NCBI GenBank assembly: GCA_035506435.1
Contig: DATJPK010000004.1
Coordinates: 1-19,037, forward strand
Reading direction: 5' to 3'
DNA: 19,037 bases
Origin: JACTUA01 sp035506435
GTDB lineage: Archaea; Halobacteriota; Methanomicrobia; Methanomicrobiales; JACTUA01
This document shows, one piece after another, positions 1 through 7,163 of this stretch (positions are counted from its first letter, which is position 1; each line of letters begins with the position of its first letter). The notes beneath the pieces are model-generated. The model saw only the letters and a program-made list of their open reading frames with translations. It had not been told where the DNA came from and searched no databases. The translations under genes and the position numbers were made by a program.

Positions 1-64
1 CTCCTGGGTTTCGGTACGGACTCTTGTTGAGGCAGATGGAGCAAGGGTCGGACCATCCCAATAA

Positions 65-73
65 TTTTAAATA
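65..73 (+). promoter_or_regulatory. Putative TATA box of the aromatic amino acid operon
   Basis: TTTTAAATA is the best match to an archaeal TATA box upstream of the operon. A start about 25-27 nt downstream would lie near position 96. The element is nearly symmetrical in AT content, so it could also drive a divergent transcript leaving the window. Weaker boxes nearer the gene, such as TTTTAT at 217-222, cannot be excluded. Confidence 0.45.
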
Positions 74-195
74 CTGTGGCTGTGCTATAGCTTAGCCAAT
101 GCGTGGTGAATGTCTTTTCGCCCGGGATTGCCTTTATTGCCCCGAGTGAAGCATCCGTTTGCCGCGCAGCTGACTGTCCTCTGAATTCCGTTCTG

Positions 196-228
196 AAAGC
201 GCGAGCCTTCTTCGGCTTTTATCGCTTT
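196..228 (+). promoter_or_regulatory. Bulged hairpin in the operon leader
   Basis: AAAGCG (196-201) pairs with CGCTTT (223-228), and inside it AGCC (204-207) pairs with GGCT (214-217) around a TTCTTC loop. The T-rich right side gives it the look of an attenuator or a partial terminator. Function is inference from shape and place only; no known riboswitch class was recognised. Confidence 0.3.
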
Positions 229-316
229 TACGGGTATTTCGGGTAGTTTTCCCGCCGCTGGAACGGTTCCGGACCTCTCAACTCCCATGGACCGCCTTCC
301 GGCGGGGGAGGTGCAC

Positions 317-1123
317 ATGAGAGGAAAAGAGATCCGTCTGGAACGAATCCTCAACCGGAACACGGGGAAGACCATCATCGTCCCCATGGACCACGGGGTC
401 ACGAACGGCCCCATGAAGGGGCTCACCGACATGGGCCGGACTGTCGAACTGGTCGCCGAGGGCGGGGCGAACGCGGTGCTCGGGCACCTTGGTCTCGCCC
501 TCTACGGGCACCGCAGGCACGGGCGGGACGTGGGGCTCATCCTCCACCTCTCGGGCTCGACGTCCCTTGCGCCCGACCCCAACGAGAAGGTGCTCGTGAA
601 CACGGTACAGAACGCGCTCAAGATGGGGGCCGACGGGGTCTCCATCCACGTGAACGTCGGGGCAGAGTCCGAGGCGCGGATGCTTGCCGACCTCGGGAAG
701 CTCGCCATCGAGTGCATGGAGTGGGGGATGCCCCTCCTTGCCATGATGTACCCGAGGGGCGCGAAGATCAAAGACGAGCACGGGGTGGAGCCCGTGTCTC
801 TCGCCGCCCGGGTGGCGGCGGAACTCGGGGCCGACCTCGTGAAGACCGTGTACACGGGGGACCCGGACAGTTTCCGGGAGGTGACCCGGGGATGCCCGGC
901 CCCCGTCGTGGTCGCCGGGGGCTCGAAGACCGACGAGCGGGCGACCCTCGAGCTCGTCGCGGGGGCAATGGAGGGCGGCGCGGCCGGTATCTCCATCGGC
1001 AGGAACGCCTTCCAGCACCCGGCCCCGGACCGGTTCGTCCGGGCCGCGGCGGCCATCGTCCACGAGGGTCGAAGCGTTGAAGAGGCACTGGAGATCATCA
1101 GAAGTGAGGAGAAGAGGAGGTAG
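317..1123 (+). CDS. aroA': 2-amino-3,7-dideoxy-D-threo-hept-6-ulosonate (ADTH) synthase
   Basis: A class I aldolase of 268 residues. In the archaeal route it condenses 6-deoxy-5-ketofructose 1-phosphate with L-aspartate semialdehyde to give ADTH, the first step toward 3-dehydroquinate that replaces DAHP synthase. The catalytic Asp, Tyr and Schiff-base Lys known from M. jannaschii MJ0400 (33, 153, 184, from memory) appear as D25 in MDHG, Y145 in YPRG and K176 in VKT, at a constant offset of eight. The stretches GVTNGPMKGL and YTGDPDSFREV also look like MJ0400. An in-frame ATG at 287 exists, but the strong SD GGGGAGGTG at 304-312 points to ATG 317, and that start aligns with the next paralog. 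Odd point: the LHKG motif of the sister protein reads GHLG here. First gene of the operon; the next starts 5 nt later. Confidence 0.88.
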   Translation: MRGKEIRLERILNRNTGKTIIVPMDHGVTNGPMKGLTDMGRTVELVAEGGANAVLGHLGLALYGHRRHGRDVGLILHLSGSTSLAPDPNEKVLVNTVQNALKMGADGVSIHVNVGAESEARMLADLGKLAIECMEWGMPLLAMMYPRGAKIKDEHGVEPVSLAARVAAELGADLVKTVYTGDPDSFREVTRGCPAPVVVAGGSKTDERATLELVAGAMEGGAAGISIGRNAFQHPAPDRFVRAAAAIVHEGRSVEEALEIIRSEEKRR

Positions 1124-1128
1124 TGAAC

Positions 1129-1911
1129 ATGATTGGAAAGGAGATCCGGATCGAGCGGATCATCAACCGGAACACGGGGAGGAGCGTCATCATCCCGATG
1201 GACCATGGCTTCTCTCTCGGGCAGATCGAGGGGCTCACGAACATGACGGACGTCATCACCGACGTCGCGAAGGGCGGGGCGAACGCCATCATCCTCCACA
1301 AGGGGATGGTGAAGGCGGGCCACAGGAAACACGGGCGGGACATCGGTCTTATCGTCCACCTCTCGGGGTCGACCTCGATGAATCCAGACCCGAACGACAA
1401 GAGGATCGTCTGCACCGTGGAGGAGGCCATCCCTCTCGGCGCCGACGCCGTCTCCATCCACGTGAACCTCGGGTCGCCGAACGAGTCGGAAATGATCGAG
1501 GATGCCGGGAGGATCTCCCGGGACTGCACGAAATGGGGCCTGCCCCTGCTCGTCATGATCTACCCGAGGGGGAAGAACGTGGATGCCACCTCGCCCACGG
1601 CCATCGGTCATTGTGTCCGGGTAGCCGAGGAGATCGGGGCCGACTTCATCAAGACCAACTACCCGGGGAGCCCCGAGGCATTTAAAAAGATCGTCGAGGC
1701 CTGCTCGGTGCCGGTCATGATCGCCGGCGGTGAGAAGGCAGGCGACCTCGAGACCCTGAAGATCATCCGTGACTCGGTGAAGGCCGGCGGTGCGGGGGTC
1801 TGCATGGGGAGGAACGCCTTCCAGCGCAAGAACACCACCCGGTTCGTGCAGGCCATATCGAGGGTGGTCCACAAGAACCTGGACCCCGACGAGGCCATGG
1901 GGATGCTATGA
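1129..1911 (+). CDS. Class I aldolase, paralog of ADTH synthase (possibly DKFP synthase/FBP aldolase)
   Basis: A 260-residue protein clearly homologous to the preceding gene product along its whole length, forming a tandem paralog pair. The catalytic set is kept: D25 in MDHG, Y145 in YPRG and K175 in IKT, so it should be an active Schiff-base aldolase. It keeps LHKG at 56-59 but differs near the active site, with GFSLGQIEGL and YPGSPEAF in place of GVTNGPMKGL and YTGDPDSF. One inference is that it makes 6-deoxy-5-ketofructose 1-phosphate from sugar phosphates, as the MJ1585-type aldolase does, supplying its neighbour; a second ADTH synthase is the alternative. GTG at 1123 is possible, but AGGAGGT at 1115-1121 is only 1 nt from it and 7 nt from ATG 1129, which decides the start. 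The stop overlaps the next ATG as ATGA. Confidence 0.8.
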   Translation: MIGKEIRIERIINRNTGRSVIIPMDHGFSLGQIEGLTNMTDVITDVAKGGANAIILHKGMVKAGHRKHGRDIGLIVHLSGSTSMNPDPNDKRIVCTVEEAIPLGADAVSIHVNLGSPNESEMIEDAGRISRDCTKWGLPLLVMIYPRGKNVDATSPTAIGHCVRVAEEIGADFIKTNYPGSPEAFKKIVEACSVPVMIAGGEKAGDLETLKIIRDSVKAGGAGVCMGRNAFQRKNTTRFVQAISRVVHKNLDPDEAMGML

Positions 1912-2897
1912 AGGAGCTCTGGGTCGAGGTCCGCCCCTGGAAAAAGGAGCTTGCGACGACCGCCATCGAGAGCGGCGCCGACGTCCTCGTGGTGGACGAC
2001 CCGGCGAAGGTGAGAGAGCTCGGGAGGGTGACGACCGTCGCGGCAAAGGGCGACCTCGTGCCCGGGAAGGACGTCTTCGAGGTCGAGGTGAAGGACCGGC
2101 CCTCCGAGGAGGAGGCGGTCAGGCGGAGCAAAGAGGGGTACGTCATCGTGCGGACGCCGGACTGGACGGTCATCCCCCTCGAGAACCTGGTCTCGCGGGC
2201 CGACCGGGTCATCGCCGCGGTGAAGGACCGGAAGGAGGCCGAGCTCGCCCTCGGGGCCCTCGAAAGGGGCGTCCGGGGCATTCTCCTGAAGCCGGCGAAC
2301 CCCTCGGTCATCCGCGACGTTGCGAAGGTCGTCAGGGAGACATCGGGGCAGGCCGACCTCGTCCCCTTCACTGTCACGGCCGTCCGGCCCGTCGGGATGG
2401 GGGACCGGGTCTGCGTCGATACCTGCACGATGATGGGCGAGGGGCAGGGTATCCTCGTCGGGAACACCTCCTCGGCCTTCCTCCTCGTGCAGGCCGAGAC
2501 CCAGGAAAACCCCTATGTCGCCCCGCGCCCCTTCCGGGTGAACGCGGGGGCGGTCCATGCCTATGCCCTCATGCCCGGCGGGAAGACCGCCTACCTCTCC
2601 GAGATCGACATCTCCTCCCGGGTGGCCCTCGTGTCTGCCGACGGCAAGGTCACCGAGGCCTGCGTGGGGAGGACGAAGATCGAGAAGAGGCCCCTTCTCC
2701 TCGTCGAGGCCGAAGGGGCGGGAGGGGAGCGGGCAAGCCTGATCCTCCAGAATGCGGAGACGGTGCGGCTCGTCGGGGTCGACGGGAAGCCTGTCTCGGT
2801 CGCCGCCCTGAAGGTGGGCGACCGGGTCCTTGGGGCGACCGCCGAGGCGGGCCGCCACTTCGGGGTCGCGGTGAAGGAGAGCATCGTCGAGAAGTGA
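1908..2897 (+). CDS. aroB': 3-dehydroquinate synthase II (archaeal type)
   Basis: 329 residues of the archaeal 3-dehydroquinate synthase II family (MJ1249 type). In that family it converts ADTH to 3-dehydroquinate by NAD-dependent oxidative deamination and cyclisation, and is unrelated to bacterial AroB. Recognisable family stretches include ELWVEVRPW at the N-terminus, VRTPDWTVIPLENL near 80-95, VDTCTMMGEGQGILVGNTSSAF near 180-200 and PRPFRVNAGAVHAY near 215-230. Length is slightly short for the family but both ends look complete. The ATG sits in an ATGA overlap (1908-1911) with the aldolase stop, which fixes the start and suggests coupled translation. It uses the product of the upstream aldolases, so the first three genes form one metabolic unit. 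Confidence 0.92.
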   Translation: MKELWVEVRPWKKELATTAIESGADVLVVDDPAKVRELGRVTTVAAKGDLVPGKDVFEVEVKDRPSEEEAVRRSKEGYVIVRTPDWTVIPLENLVSRADRVIAAVKDRKEAELALGALERGVRGILLKPANPSVIRDVAKVVRETSGQADLVPFTVTAVRPVGMGDRVCVDTCTMMGEGQGILVGNTSSAFLLVQAETQENPYVAPRPFRVNAGAVHAYALMPGGKTAYLSEIDISSRVALVSADGKVTEACVGRTKIEKRPLLLVEAEGAGGERASLILQNAETVRLVGVDGKPVSVAALKVGDRVLGATAEAGRHFGVAVKESIVEK

Positions 2898-2900
2898 GCC

Positions 2901-3728
2901 ATGATCGCCGGGATTATCGGGGGAACGGGAAAGATGGGGCGGTTCTTTGCAGCCGTCCTCGAGCGGCACGGCTTCGAGGTCCGGGTATCGGGGAGGAGCA
3001 CGGCCCTTACGAACGCTCAGGTCGCAAAGGAAAGCGACCTCGTCATGGTCTCGGTGCCCATCCGGTCGACGGTCGGGGTCATCGGGGAGATCGCGCCGCT
3101 CCTCGGGGAGGACCAGCTCCTCTGTGACCTGACCTCGCTCAAGGCGGGGCCGGTGAGGGCGATGCTTGCCTCGGAGGCGCAGGTCCTCGGCATGCACCCG
3201 CTCTTCGGCCCGACCGTTTCATCGCTCCGGAACCAGGCGGTGATCCTCTCGCCCGCGCGCTGCGGGACCCTCTTCTGCTCGCGGCTCCCCGGGATCCTCA
3301 GGGAGGAGGGAGCAAACCTGGTCGTCATGGACCCCGACGCCCACGACCGGCTCATGGCTGTGATCCAGGGCCTCACCCACTTCGGGAACCTCTGCATGGC
3401 CGAGGCCATCCGTCGGAGCGGCACCGACCTCGCGGCTGCACTCGGGGCGACATCGCCCGTTTACCGGATCCAGATGGACCTGGTCGGCCGGCTCCTCTCG
3501 CAGGACCCGGCGCTCTACGGGGACCTGCTCCAGCTGAACCCCCACGTGCCGGCGGTCCTTTCCGCCTTCGAGGAGGCAGCCGCCGATCTCCGGCAACGGG
3601 TCGAGGGCGGGGATCCCGCGGCATTCGTCGGGTTCTTCGAACGGCTGTCGGCAATGTACCGGCCGTACGGGGAAAGGGCGGCGGCCGAGACCGATGCCCT
3701 CATCGGGTTCATGGCAGGGCGGACATGA
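2901..3728 (+). CDS. tyrA: Prephenate dehydrogenase
   Basis: 275 residues. It oxidatively decarboxylates prephenate to 4-hydroxyphenylpyruvate, the tyrosine precursor. The N-terminal Rossmann motif GGTGKMG (residues 8-14) binds NAD(P). DLTSLKAGP, GMHPLFGPT with the family's catalytic His, and QGLTHF follow in the TyrA order, and the C-terminal half is the helical dimerisation domain. There is no fused chorismate mutase domain and no C-terminal ACT domain, so feedback control by Tyr through an ACT domain is not expected. It starts 3 nt after the aroB' stop, with only a weak SD, and its stop overlaps pheA as ATGA at 3725-3728. Arginate/cyclohexadienyl dehydrogenase specificity cannot be excluded from sequence alone. 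Confidence 0.92.
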   Translation: MIAGIIGGTGKMGRFFAAVLERHGFEVRVSGRSTALTNAQVAKESDLVMVSVPIRSTVGVIGEIAPLLGEDQLLCDLTSLKAGPVRAMLASEAQVLGMHPLFGPTVSSLRNQAVILSPARCGTLFCSRLPGILREEGANLVVMDPDAHDRLMAVIQGLTHFGNLCMAEAIRRSGTDLAAALGATSPVYRIQMDLVGRLLSQDPALYGDLLQLNPHVPAVLSAFEEAAADLRQRVEGGDPAAFVGFFERLSAMYRPYGERAAAETDALIGFMAGRT

Positions 3729-4513
3729 TAGCGGCCCTCGGTCCCGAAGGGACCTTCAGCCACGAGCTTGCCCTCTCGCTCTTCGGCGACGGCGAGGTGC
3801 GGCTCCTCCCGACCATCCGGAGGATCTTCGACGAGGTGGAGAAGGGCTCCACGGACGGGCTCGTACCCGTAGAGAACAGCGAGGCGGGCGGGGTGGGGCC
3901 CACCCTCGACTGCCTCCAGACCCACAGGGTGTACATCGCCGGGGAGGCGTACATGGAGGTGCACCACCACCTCGCCGCCTTCGAGCCGCCGGAGCGTCTC
4001 AGGGTCATCTATGCCCATCCCCAGACCCACGAGCAGTGCAGCGAGTTCCTCGAGGGGCTCGGCCTCGAGGTGGTGCACACCTCCTCGAACGCCGCGAGCG
4101 CGCAGGCGATGAAGGCGGCGGAGCATGCCGGCGCCATCGTCTCGGAGCTGACCGCCCGCACCTACGGCATCCCCGTCGTCAGGCGGGAGGTCCAGAACAG
4201 CCCGGGGAACACGACCCGGTTCATCCTGGTCTCCTCCCGCCCGCCAGCCGAGAGCAGGCCGGAGAAGTGCAGCATCCTCATCGACCCGCACGGGGACCGG
4301 CCCGGGCTCCTCCACGACCTCCTCGCGGTCTTTGAACGGAAGGGGATCAATCTCACCAGGATCGAGTCCCGCCCGTCGAAGAGGGGGATGGGGAGCTACA
4401 TCTTCTTCCTCGACTTCGCGACCTCCCGGGGGTGGGAGGTGGCGATCCGGGAGCTCCACGGGCTCGCCGGGGTGAAGAACCTCGGGTGCTACCGGAAACT
4501 CGGGGTGGAATGA
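3725..4513 (+). CDS. pheA: Prephenate dehydratase with ACT domain
   Basis: 262 residues. It converts prephenate to phenylpyruvate for phenylalanine synthesis. The N-terminal catalytic domain shows GPEGTFSH at 6-13, VPVENSEAGGV and the NTTRF motif that carries the family's essential Thr. The C-terminal ACT domain has RPGLLHDLL and GINLTRIESRPSK, the ESRP motif tied to phenylalanine binding, so feedback inhibition by Phe is expected. The protein begins directly with the dehydratase domain; the chorismate mutase domain of the bacterial P-protein is absent. It is linked to tyrA by an ATGA overlap and to aroA by another overlap at 4510-4513. With tyrA it forms the branch point after prephenate. 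Confidence 0.94.
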   Translation: MIAALGPEGTFSHELALSLFGDGEVRLLPTIRRIFDEVEKGSTDGLVPVENSEAGGVGPTLDCLQTHRVYIAGEAYMEVHHHLAAFEPPERLRVIYAHPQTHEQCSEFLEGLGLEVVHTSSNAASAQAMKAAEHAGAIVSELTARTYGIPVVRREVQNSPGNTTRFILVSSRPPAESRPEKCSILIDPHGDRPGLLHDLLAVFERKGINLTRIESRPSKRGMGSYIFFLDFATSRGWEVAIRELHGLAGVKNLGCYRKLGVE

Positions 4514-5787
4514 TGGAGGTGACCCCCCGGAAGGCGGGCCCCCTCGACATGAGGGTCACGGCCCCCCCGTCCAAGTCCTTCACCCACCGGGCCATGGTCG
4601 CCGCAGCCCTCGCCCGCGGTCTCTCACAGCTTGCGGACCCCCTTATCTCCCGGGATACGGTGATAACGGGCGACGCCCTCCGGGCGCTCGGGGCCACCGT
4701 TGCCTGGGAGAAGAGGTACGTGCACATCGGGGGGGTCGGCGGGAGGTTTCCCACTACGGCGGAGACGGTCCTCGAGCTCGGGGACTCGGGGACGTCCATG
4801 CGGTTCCTCTCCGCCCTCGCCCTCCTCGCGAAGAACGCCGTGGTGCTCCGCGGGAGCCCGCGGATGCACGAGCGGCCCATCGGCCCCCTCGCCGATGCCC
4901 TCCGGAACCTGGGGGGAGAGGTGCAGAACCTCGGGAAAGCGGGGTACCCCCCGATCAGGGTCTCGGGGACCTTCCGGGGCGGGGAGCTCGCGGTGGACGG
5001 GTCGGTGAGCAGCCAGTTCGTCTCGGCGCTGCTCATGGCTGCCCCCTGCGGCGAGGGAGACCTGCTCCTCACCGTGGACCCGCCCCCGGTTTCGAGATCC
5101 TACCTCGACATCACGGCCGAGGTGATGAAGGCCTTCGGGACTCCCCTGGAGCGCGAGGGGTACACCCGGTTCCGGGTAAAAGGGGGAACGGAGTACCGGT
5201 GGAAAAACTACCAGGTCGAGGGGGACTTCTCCTCGGCTTCCTATTACCTCGCGATGGGCGCCGTCTGTGGAGGCAGTGTCCGGGTGGACAACCTGAACAA
5301 AGCTTCCGTGCAGGGAGACCGGCGGTTCCCTGACATCCTGGAACAGATGGGGTGCAGGGTCCGGTGGGACAAGATGGGGGACGCTGTCACCCTCGAGAGC
5401 GGGGGAGACCTCGCAGGGGTCGACGTGGACATGTCGGCAAGCCCGGACACGGTCCAGACTCTCTGCGCGGTGGCAGCCTTCGCAGCAGGTCCGACGACGA
5501 TCCGGGGGATCGGGCACCTCAGGCACAAGGAGAGCGATCGGATCGATGCAACGGCGGGGGCTCTCCGGAGCCTTGGCGGGGAGGTCCGGGTCGAGGGGGA
5601 CACCCTTCACATCGAGCCAAGGCCCCTTCACCGGGGTGTCGTCGATCCTGCGGGTGACCACCGTACCGCTATGGCCTTCGCGGTGATCGGCCTCGGTGCC
5701 GGTGGCGTCACCATCAGGGACGCGGAATGCGTGGCAAAGTCCTACCCGGGATTCTGGGAACCCCTCAGGGAGGCGGGCCTCCTGTGA
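4510..5787 (+). CDS. aroA: 3-phosphoshikimate 1-carboxyvinyltransferase (EPSP synthase)
   Basis: 425 residues. It transfers the enolpyruvyl group of PEP to shikimate 3-phosphate. Family signatures are in order: PPSKSFTHR near 20-28, GDSGTSMRF near 95-103 (commonly GNSGT), RMHERPIGPL, SSQFVSALLM, DFSSASYY, the region around DMSASPD with the catalytic Asp, KESDRI, DHRTAMAFA and the tail CVAKSYPGFWE. An in-frame ATG at 4432 lies deep inside pheA and would add 26 alien residues. The start is either ATG 4510, which overlaps the pheA stop as ATGA, or ATG 4513 directly after; GGGGTGG at 4502-4508 is the SD. The gene ends in a GTGA overlap with the next. Confidence 0.94.
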   Translation: MMEVTPRKAGPLDMRVTAPPSKSFTHRAMVAAALARGLSQLADPLISRDTVITGDALRALGATVAWEKRYVHIGGVGGRFPTTAETVLELGDSGTSMRFLSALALLAKNAVVLRGSPRMHERPIGPLADALRNLGGEVQNLGKAGYPPIRVSGTFRGGELAVDGSVSSQFVSALLMAAPCGEGDLLLTVDPPPVSRSYLDITAEVMKAFGTPLEREGYTRFRVKGGTEYRWKNYQVEGDFSSASYYLAMGAVCGGSVRVDNLNKASVQGDRRFPDILEQMGCRVRWDKMGDAVTLESGGDLAGVDVDMSASPDTVQTLCAVAAFAAGPTTIRGIGHLRHKESDRIDATAGALRSLGGEVRVEGDTLHIEPRPLHRGVVDPAGDHRTAMAFAVIGLGAGGVTIRDAECVAKSYPGFWEPLREAGLL

Positions 5788-7163
5788 GGGTCGTCCTCAC
5801 CGGCTTCCGGGGGACCGGGAAGACCACCGTCGGCGGGATCCTCGCCGCGCAACTCGGGCTCCCCCTCCTCGATACCGATCGGCTTGTCGAGGAACGGGTG
5901 GGGAGGACCATACCCCGGATTTTCCGCGACGATGGCGAGCAGGCCTTCCGGGACAGGGAACGGCAGGTCATCGCTTCACTTCCCGGCGACCGGGTGGTGG
6001 TGAGCGCCGGGGGCGGGGCGGTGGTCGACCCTGCGAACGTGGCATTGCTCCGGAGGGGCTCCATCGTGTTCCTCCTGCAGGCGGACGAGGAGACCATCGC
6101 CGGGAGGATCGGCACGAGCGACCGGCCGTCGCTCACCGGCCGCCCTGTCGCAGAGGAGGTGGGGCTGCTCCTGCGCGAGCGGGGGCCTGCATACCTCCGC
6201 GCGTCGGACTTCTGCATCGGTACCGGCGGAAGGAGCCCGGAGGAGGTTGCCGGGGAGGTCGCCCGGATACTCCGCGAGGGCATTGCTCCGGCGGGATCCC
6301 GGGCACAGGGTCTCGCGTTTATCGGGAAGATCCTGTTGGCCGGGGAGGAACGGGCACTGCTCACCTCCATCGTGCAGGGGAAGGGAGACGGGCCCCGGGG
6401 CATCTGCGGCATCGCAGGGTACCCGGCCTCCCACAGCAGGAGCCCCGGGCTCTGGAACCGGCTCTTCGCGAAGTACGGCCTCCCCTATCATTACACGATC
6501 TTCGAGTGGCCCGACATCGGCGAGGTTATCAGGGCCGTGCGACAGCTCGGTATCCGCGGCCTTTCGGTCACGATCCCGTTCAAGGAGAAGGTCATCCCGT
6601 TCCTCGACGAGATTGACGGTGACGCGAAGGTGATCGGGGCGGTGAATACCGTCGTCCAGTGCGGCGGGGCCCTCCGCGGGTACAACACGGACTGGCAGGG
6701 GGTCAGGGCCCCCGTCGAGGACCTCCGTGGTGGCCGTGCGGTGGTGCTCGGCGCAGGCGGGGCTGCTGCCGCCGCAGTCCATGCGCTTCGGTCCCTCGGG
6801 ATGGAGGTCACAGTGCTAGCCCGGGACCCTGCGAAGGCTGCCACCTTCGCCGGCCGGTTCGGGGTGAATTCGAGGCCCCCCGGCTCCTTCAGGGAGATCG
6901 ACCCGGATCTCGTCGTGAACGCGACTCCCGTCGGTATGGCCCCTGACCGGTCATCGCTTCTCGGGCAAGGCGATCTCAGGGAAGGGATGACCGTCTTCGA
7001 CCTGGTGTACACCCCGGCCGAGACCCCGCTCCTTGCCATCGCCCGGGCGGCGGGGTGCCGGGTCATCCCCGGCACCGAGATGTTCATCCATCAGGCACGC
7101 GAACAGTTCTTCCATGTCACGGGTATCCGGGTCCCCGATGCCCTCGCCAGGGAGCTGGTGTAG
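5784..7163 (+). CDS. aroKE: Bifunctional shikimate kinase (bacterial type)-shikimate dehydrogenase fusion
   Basis: 459 residues carrying two enzymes. Residues 1-165 are a P-loop shikimate kinase: Walker A GFRGTGKT at 7-14, the shikimate-binding DTD at 30-32, GGG at 76-78 and a lid containing DRPSL at 113-117. A linker leads to shikimate dehydrogenase at about 205-459, with SHSRSP at 216-221, catalytic K267 in VTIPFKEK, N288 in GAVNTV, D303 in YNTDW, NADP loop GAGG at 323-326 and VNATPVGM. All key residues are present, so both halves should work, performing 3-dehydroshikimate to shikimate to shikimate 3-phosphate. Most archaea use a GHMP-family shikimate kinase, so the AroK-type domain suggests acquisition from bacteria. 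An upstream ATG at 5727 is inside aroA; GTG 5784 starts exactly at the kinase core in a GTGA overlap. Confidence 0.92.
   Translation: MRVVLTGFRGTGKTTVGGILAAQLGLPLLDTDRLVEERVGRTIPRIFRDDGEQAFRDRERQVIASLPGDRVVVSAGGGAVVDPANVALLRRGSIVFLLQADEETIAGRIGTSDRPSLTGRPVAEEVGLLLRERGPAYLRASDFCIGTGGRSPEEVAGEVARILREGIAPAGSRAQGLAFIGKILLAGEERALLTSIVQGKGDGPRGICGIAGYPASHSRSPGLWNRLFAKYGLPYHYTIFEWPDIGEVIRAVRQLGIRGLSVTIPFKEKVIPFLDEIDGDAKVIGAVNTVVQCGGALRGYNTDWQGVRAPVEDLRGGRAVVLGAGGAAAAAVHALRSLGMEVTVLARDPAKAATFAGRFGVNSRPPGSFREIDPDLVVNATPVGMAPDRSSLLGQGDLREGMTVFDLVYTPAETPLLAIARAAGCRVIPGTEMFIHQAREQFFHVTGIRVPDALARELV

Larger units (their letters stand above)
1..316 (+). other. Non-coding leader/promoter region of the aromatic operon
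   Basis: No convincing gene is visible in these 316 bases, and the stretch is clearly more AT-rich than the genes around it. It holds a good archaeal TATA-like element near 65-73 and weaker T-rich candidates near 133-138 and 217-222. Three small inverted repeats lie between the first TATA and the first start codon: a bulged hairpin at 196-228, an 11-bp palindrome GGAACGGTTCC at 260-270, and CCGCC/GGCGG around a TTCC loop at 292-305 that touches the SD of the first gene. If transcription starts near 96, the mRNA has a leader of about 220 nt, long for an archaeon. A 20-codon reading frame at 36-95 overlaps the TATA and is unlikely to be translated. Confidence 0.55.

Noticed and set aside
36..95. 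20-codon leader reading frame with Phe and Tyr codons, possible attenuation peptide
   Set aside because: It overlaps the best TATA box, so it would be largely upstream of the transcript; it has no SD and no run of aromatic codons.
85..432. 115-residue minus-strand frame in the leader
   Set aside because: Half is antisense to the ADTH synthase gene, the rest has no recognisable feature, and no SD or promoter fits it.
502..1872. 456-residue minus-strand frame across both aldolases
   Set aside because: It carries repeated His/Asp/Val/Arg-rich text that mirrors the two paralogs in antisense, so its internal repetition is explained by the gene duplication.
1659..3197. 512-residue open frame on the minus strand
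   Set aside because: It runs antisense through aroA'-paralog, aroB' and tyrA, all with clear family motifs; the composition (many Asp, Arg, Gly, Pro, His) is the usual antisense shadow in GC-rich DNA.
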